Below are positions 7,902 through 8,736 of a stretch of DNA of 8,736 nucleotides, one piece after another. The first letter of the stretch is position 1, and every line of letters starts with the position of its first letter. Source of the DNA: HOT-345 sp963531535 (GTDB lineage: Bacteria; Patescibacteriota; Gracilibacteria; Absconditabacterales; Absconditicoccaceae). A model generated the notes under the pieces. It did no database searches. It was not told the DNA's origin and saw only the letters and a program-made list of their open reading frames with translations. The stretch spans positions 1-8,736 of the forward strand of contig CAUSGX010000022.1 of the NCBI GenBank assembly GCA_963531535.1, read 5' to 3'. The position numbers were made by a program, and so were the translations under genes.

Positions 7902-7929
7902 TTGATTTTCCTCTTTATACTCCTATAGT
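7902..7929 (+). promoter_or_regulatory. Candidate promoter of the pseudouridine synthase gene
   Basis: TTGATT (7902-7907) begins directly after the secF terminator T-run. It is followed, after 16 bases, by TATAGT (7924-7929). The start would be near 7936, with a leader of about 21 bases. TATACT at 7916-7921 is an alternative -10 box but lacks a properly spaced -35. Confidence 0.55.
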
Positions 7930-7956
7930 TATTTCTGTTTATTTAAGAAAAAGGTA

Positions 7957-8619
7957 ATGAAATATACTCATTATGAAGATAAGTACTGTTATTATATTCG
8001 GAAACCTGCTAATAAGCCATCCACGTTCTGAGCATCGTATTCATTTTTAGAAGAGTTGAGAGACCAGAAAGATGATTCTTATATTGTTAAGATGATGGAT
8101 AATTTGAGGAAGAATTTTACAGAAATGGAAGAATATTGACTGCTTAATAGATTAGATACACCAACAACAGGATTGCTCTATTTTGCAAAAACTCCTCAGA
8201 TAAAACAAGAATATAAAGATTTACAGAAACAGGGAAGAGTTTATAAATATTATCTATTAGAGATATGGTGAGATATAGGATATTGGATAAAAAAATATGG
8301 GAATAGTATTGATTTTCCTATAGCGCACCACAAATTCCAGGATGATCGCATGGTGGTAGTACTAACGAGTGATCTTAAAAGTAAAATAAAATGAGCTTCT
8401 CATGAGGTAAAAACAAAAATAGAGGACTATAGTTATGATAAACAGAGTAACAGAGCCATAGTACTTGTAAGTATTCAGAAATGAATTCGTCATCAGATCA
8501 GGAGTCATTTTTCTGCTATAGGATATCCTATTCTTGGTGATACAATATATGGTAAAAAGAAAGAAAGGTACGATGGTGATTTACAGCTTTTCTCGATTGG
8601 TTTAAGAGTAAGTTCTTAA
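7957..8619 (+). CDS. RluA-family RNA pseudouridine synthase
   Basis: Members of this family turn selected uridines in rRNA or tRNA into pseudouridine. The 220-residue frame (TAA at 8617) is about the length of the single-domain RluA type, and there is no N-terminal S4 domain. Visible motifs are the first-strand KPANKPST (16-23), the catalytic loop NRLDTPTTGLL with the nucleophile D67, YKYYLLE after a basic stretch, and the C-terminal block G-I-RHQIRSHF (176-185) continuing to GYPILGD and IYG (199). The family's conserved glycine before RHQIR is encoded by UGA (residue 176); there are five UGA codons in all. The catalytic loop reads NRLD-TPTTG rather than the common HRLD-xxTSG, a mild divergence. 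The target uridine cannot be told from sequence. AAAGG (7950-7954) is a weak ribosome-binding site only two bases from the ATG. The gene stands alone between two terminators. Confidence 0.93.
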
Positions 8620-8633
8620 AAAGAGAAATGAAG

Positions 8634-8660
8634 TCTGATTAGAGATAATCAGATTTTTTT
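8634..8660 (+). terminator. Rho-independent terminator after the pseudouridine synthase gene
   Basis: A perfect 7-bp stem, TCTGATT (8634-8640) with AATCAGA (8647-8653), has a 6-base loop and is followed by seven Ts (8654-8660). It starts 15 bases after the stop codon. Confidence 0.88.
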
Positions 8661-8694
8661 AATAAATCTTATTTTTTTAAATAATTTACAAATT

Positions 8695-8723
8695 TAGTGA
8701 AATAGTGAAATTCATAAATTCAT
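8695..8723. repeat. Two consecutive tandem 8-bp duplications
   Basis: TAGTGAAA occurs twice back to back (8695-8702, 8703-8710). It is followed, with a 3-base overlap, by AAATTCAT twice back to back (8708-8715, 8716-8723). This is non-coding DNA after the last terminator, so it probably lies in the control region of the next gene. GTGAAA appears once more at the window edge (8731-8736). Function is unknown; slippage in AT-rich DNA is a simple explanation. Confidence 0.6.
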
Positions 8724-8736
8724 AGAAAATGTGAAA

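Noticed and set aside
7746..7928. Forward open frame of 60 codons overlapping the secF end and its terminator
   Set aside because: It is out of frame with secF and runs through the terminator and the next promoter.
114..8619. UGA as tryptophan (Mycoplasma-type code) or selenocysteine
   Set aside because: UGA falls at invariant glycine columns, not Trp columns, and occurs far too often for selenocysteine (about 54 times in one gene) without recoding hairpins.
8729..8736. ATG at the right edge as a new gene start
   Set aside because: Only eight bases remain, and there is no ribosome-binding site or promoter strong enough to support it.
1..8736. CRISPR array, insertion sequence, prophage or toxin-antitoxin pair
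   Set aside because: No regularly spaced repeats, transposase motifs, terminal inverted repeats or phage genes were seen; the genes are ordinary chromosomal types apart from the large exported protein.

Overview
The window reads as one dense, same-direction (+ strand) stretch from a very AT-rich bacterium that does not use UGA as a stop. Six protein genes run through dozens of in-frame UGA codons, and many of these fall where the families have an invariant glycine: DGDT of the nuclease, EALIG of RNase III, G-x-RHQIR of the pseudouridine synthase. UGA is therefore glycine, which points to the candidate phyla Absconditabacteria (SR1) or Gracilibacteria. CGA and CGG also appear to sit at tryptophan positions, most clearly at the site of Trp140 of staphylococcal nuclease. 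That pairing is known from Absconditabacterales, so this order is the best guess. Under the standard code every gene here would be shattered into short fragments.

Layout: a small four-helix membrane protein of unknown function (114-524); a tRNA-Leu(CAA) with its own promoter and terminator (584-667); a 1213-residue exported protein with a complete staphylococcal-nuclease domain embedded in a series of lamin-tail-like modules (804-4445); a LytR-CpsA-Psr (LCP) cell-wall glycopolymer transferase (4572-6074); RNase III (6099-6842); SecF (6908-7855), followed by a terminator; and an RluA-family pseudouridine synthase (7957-8619), followed by a terminator. Intergenic gaps are short and none exceeds 140 bases.

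Functionally the window mixes cell-surface biology (secreted nuclease, wall glycopolymer ligase, SecF export subunit) with RNA biology (tRNA, RNase III, pseudouridine synthase). The LCP and rnc genes look co-transcribed. secF probably has an extra promoter of its own, and secD is not beside it. Six candidate sigma-70-type promoters can be placed, all with a -35/-10 spacer of exactly 16 bases.

The most notable items are the multi-module exported nuclease, which may serve nucleotide scavenging from a host or prey cell in a host-dependent lineage (inference), and the double recoding of UGA and CGA/CGG.
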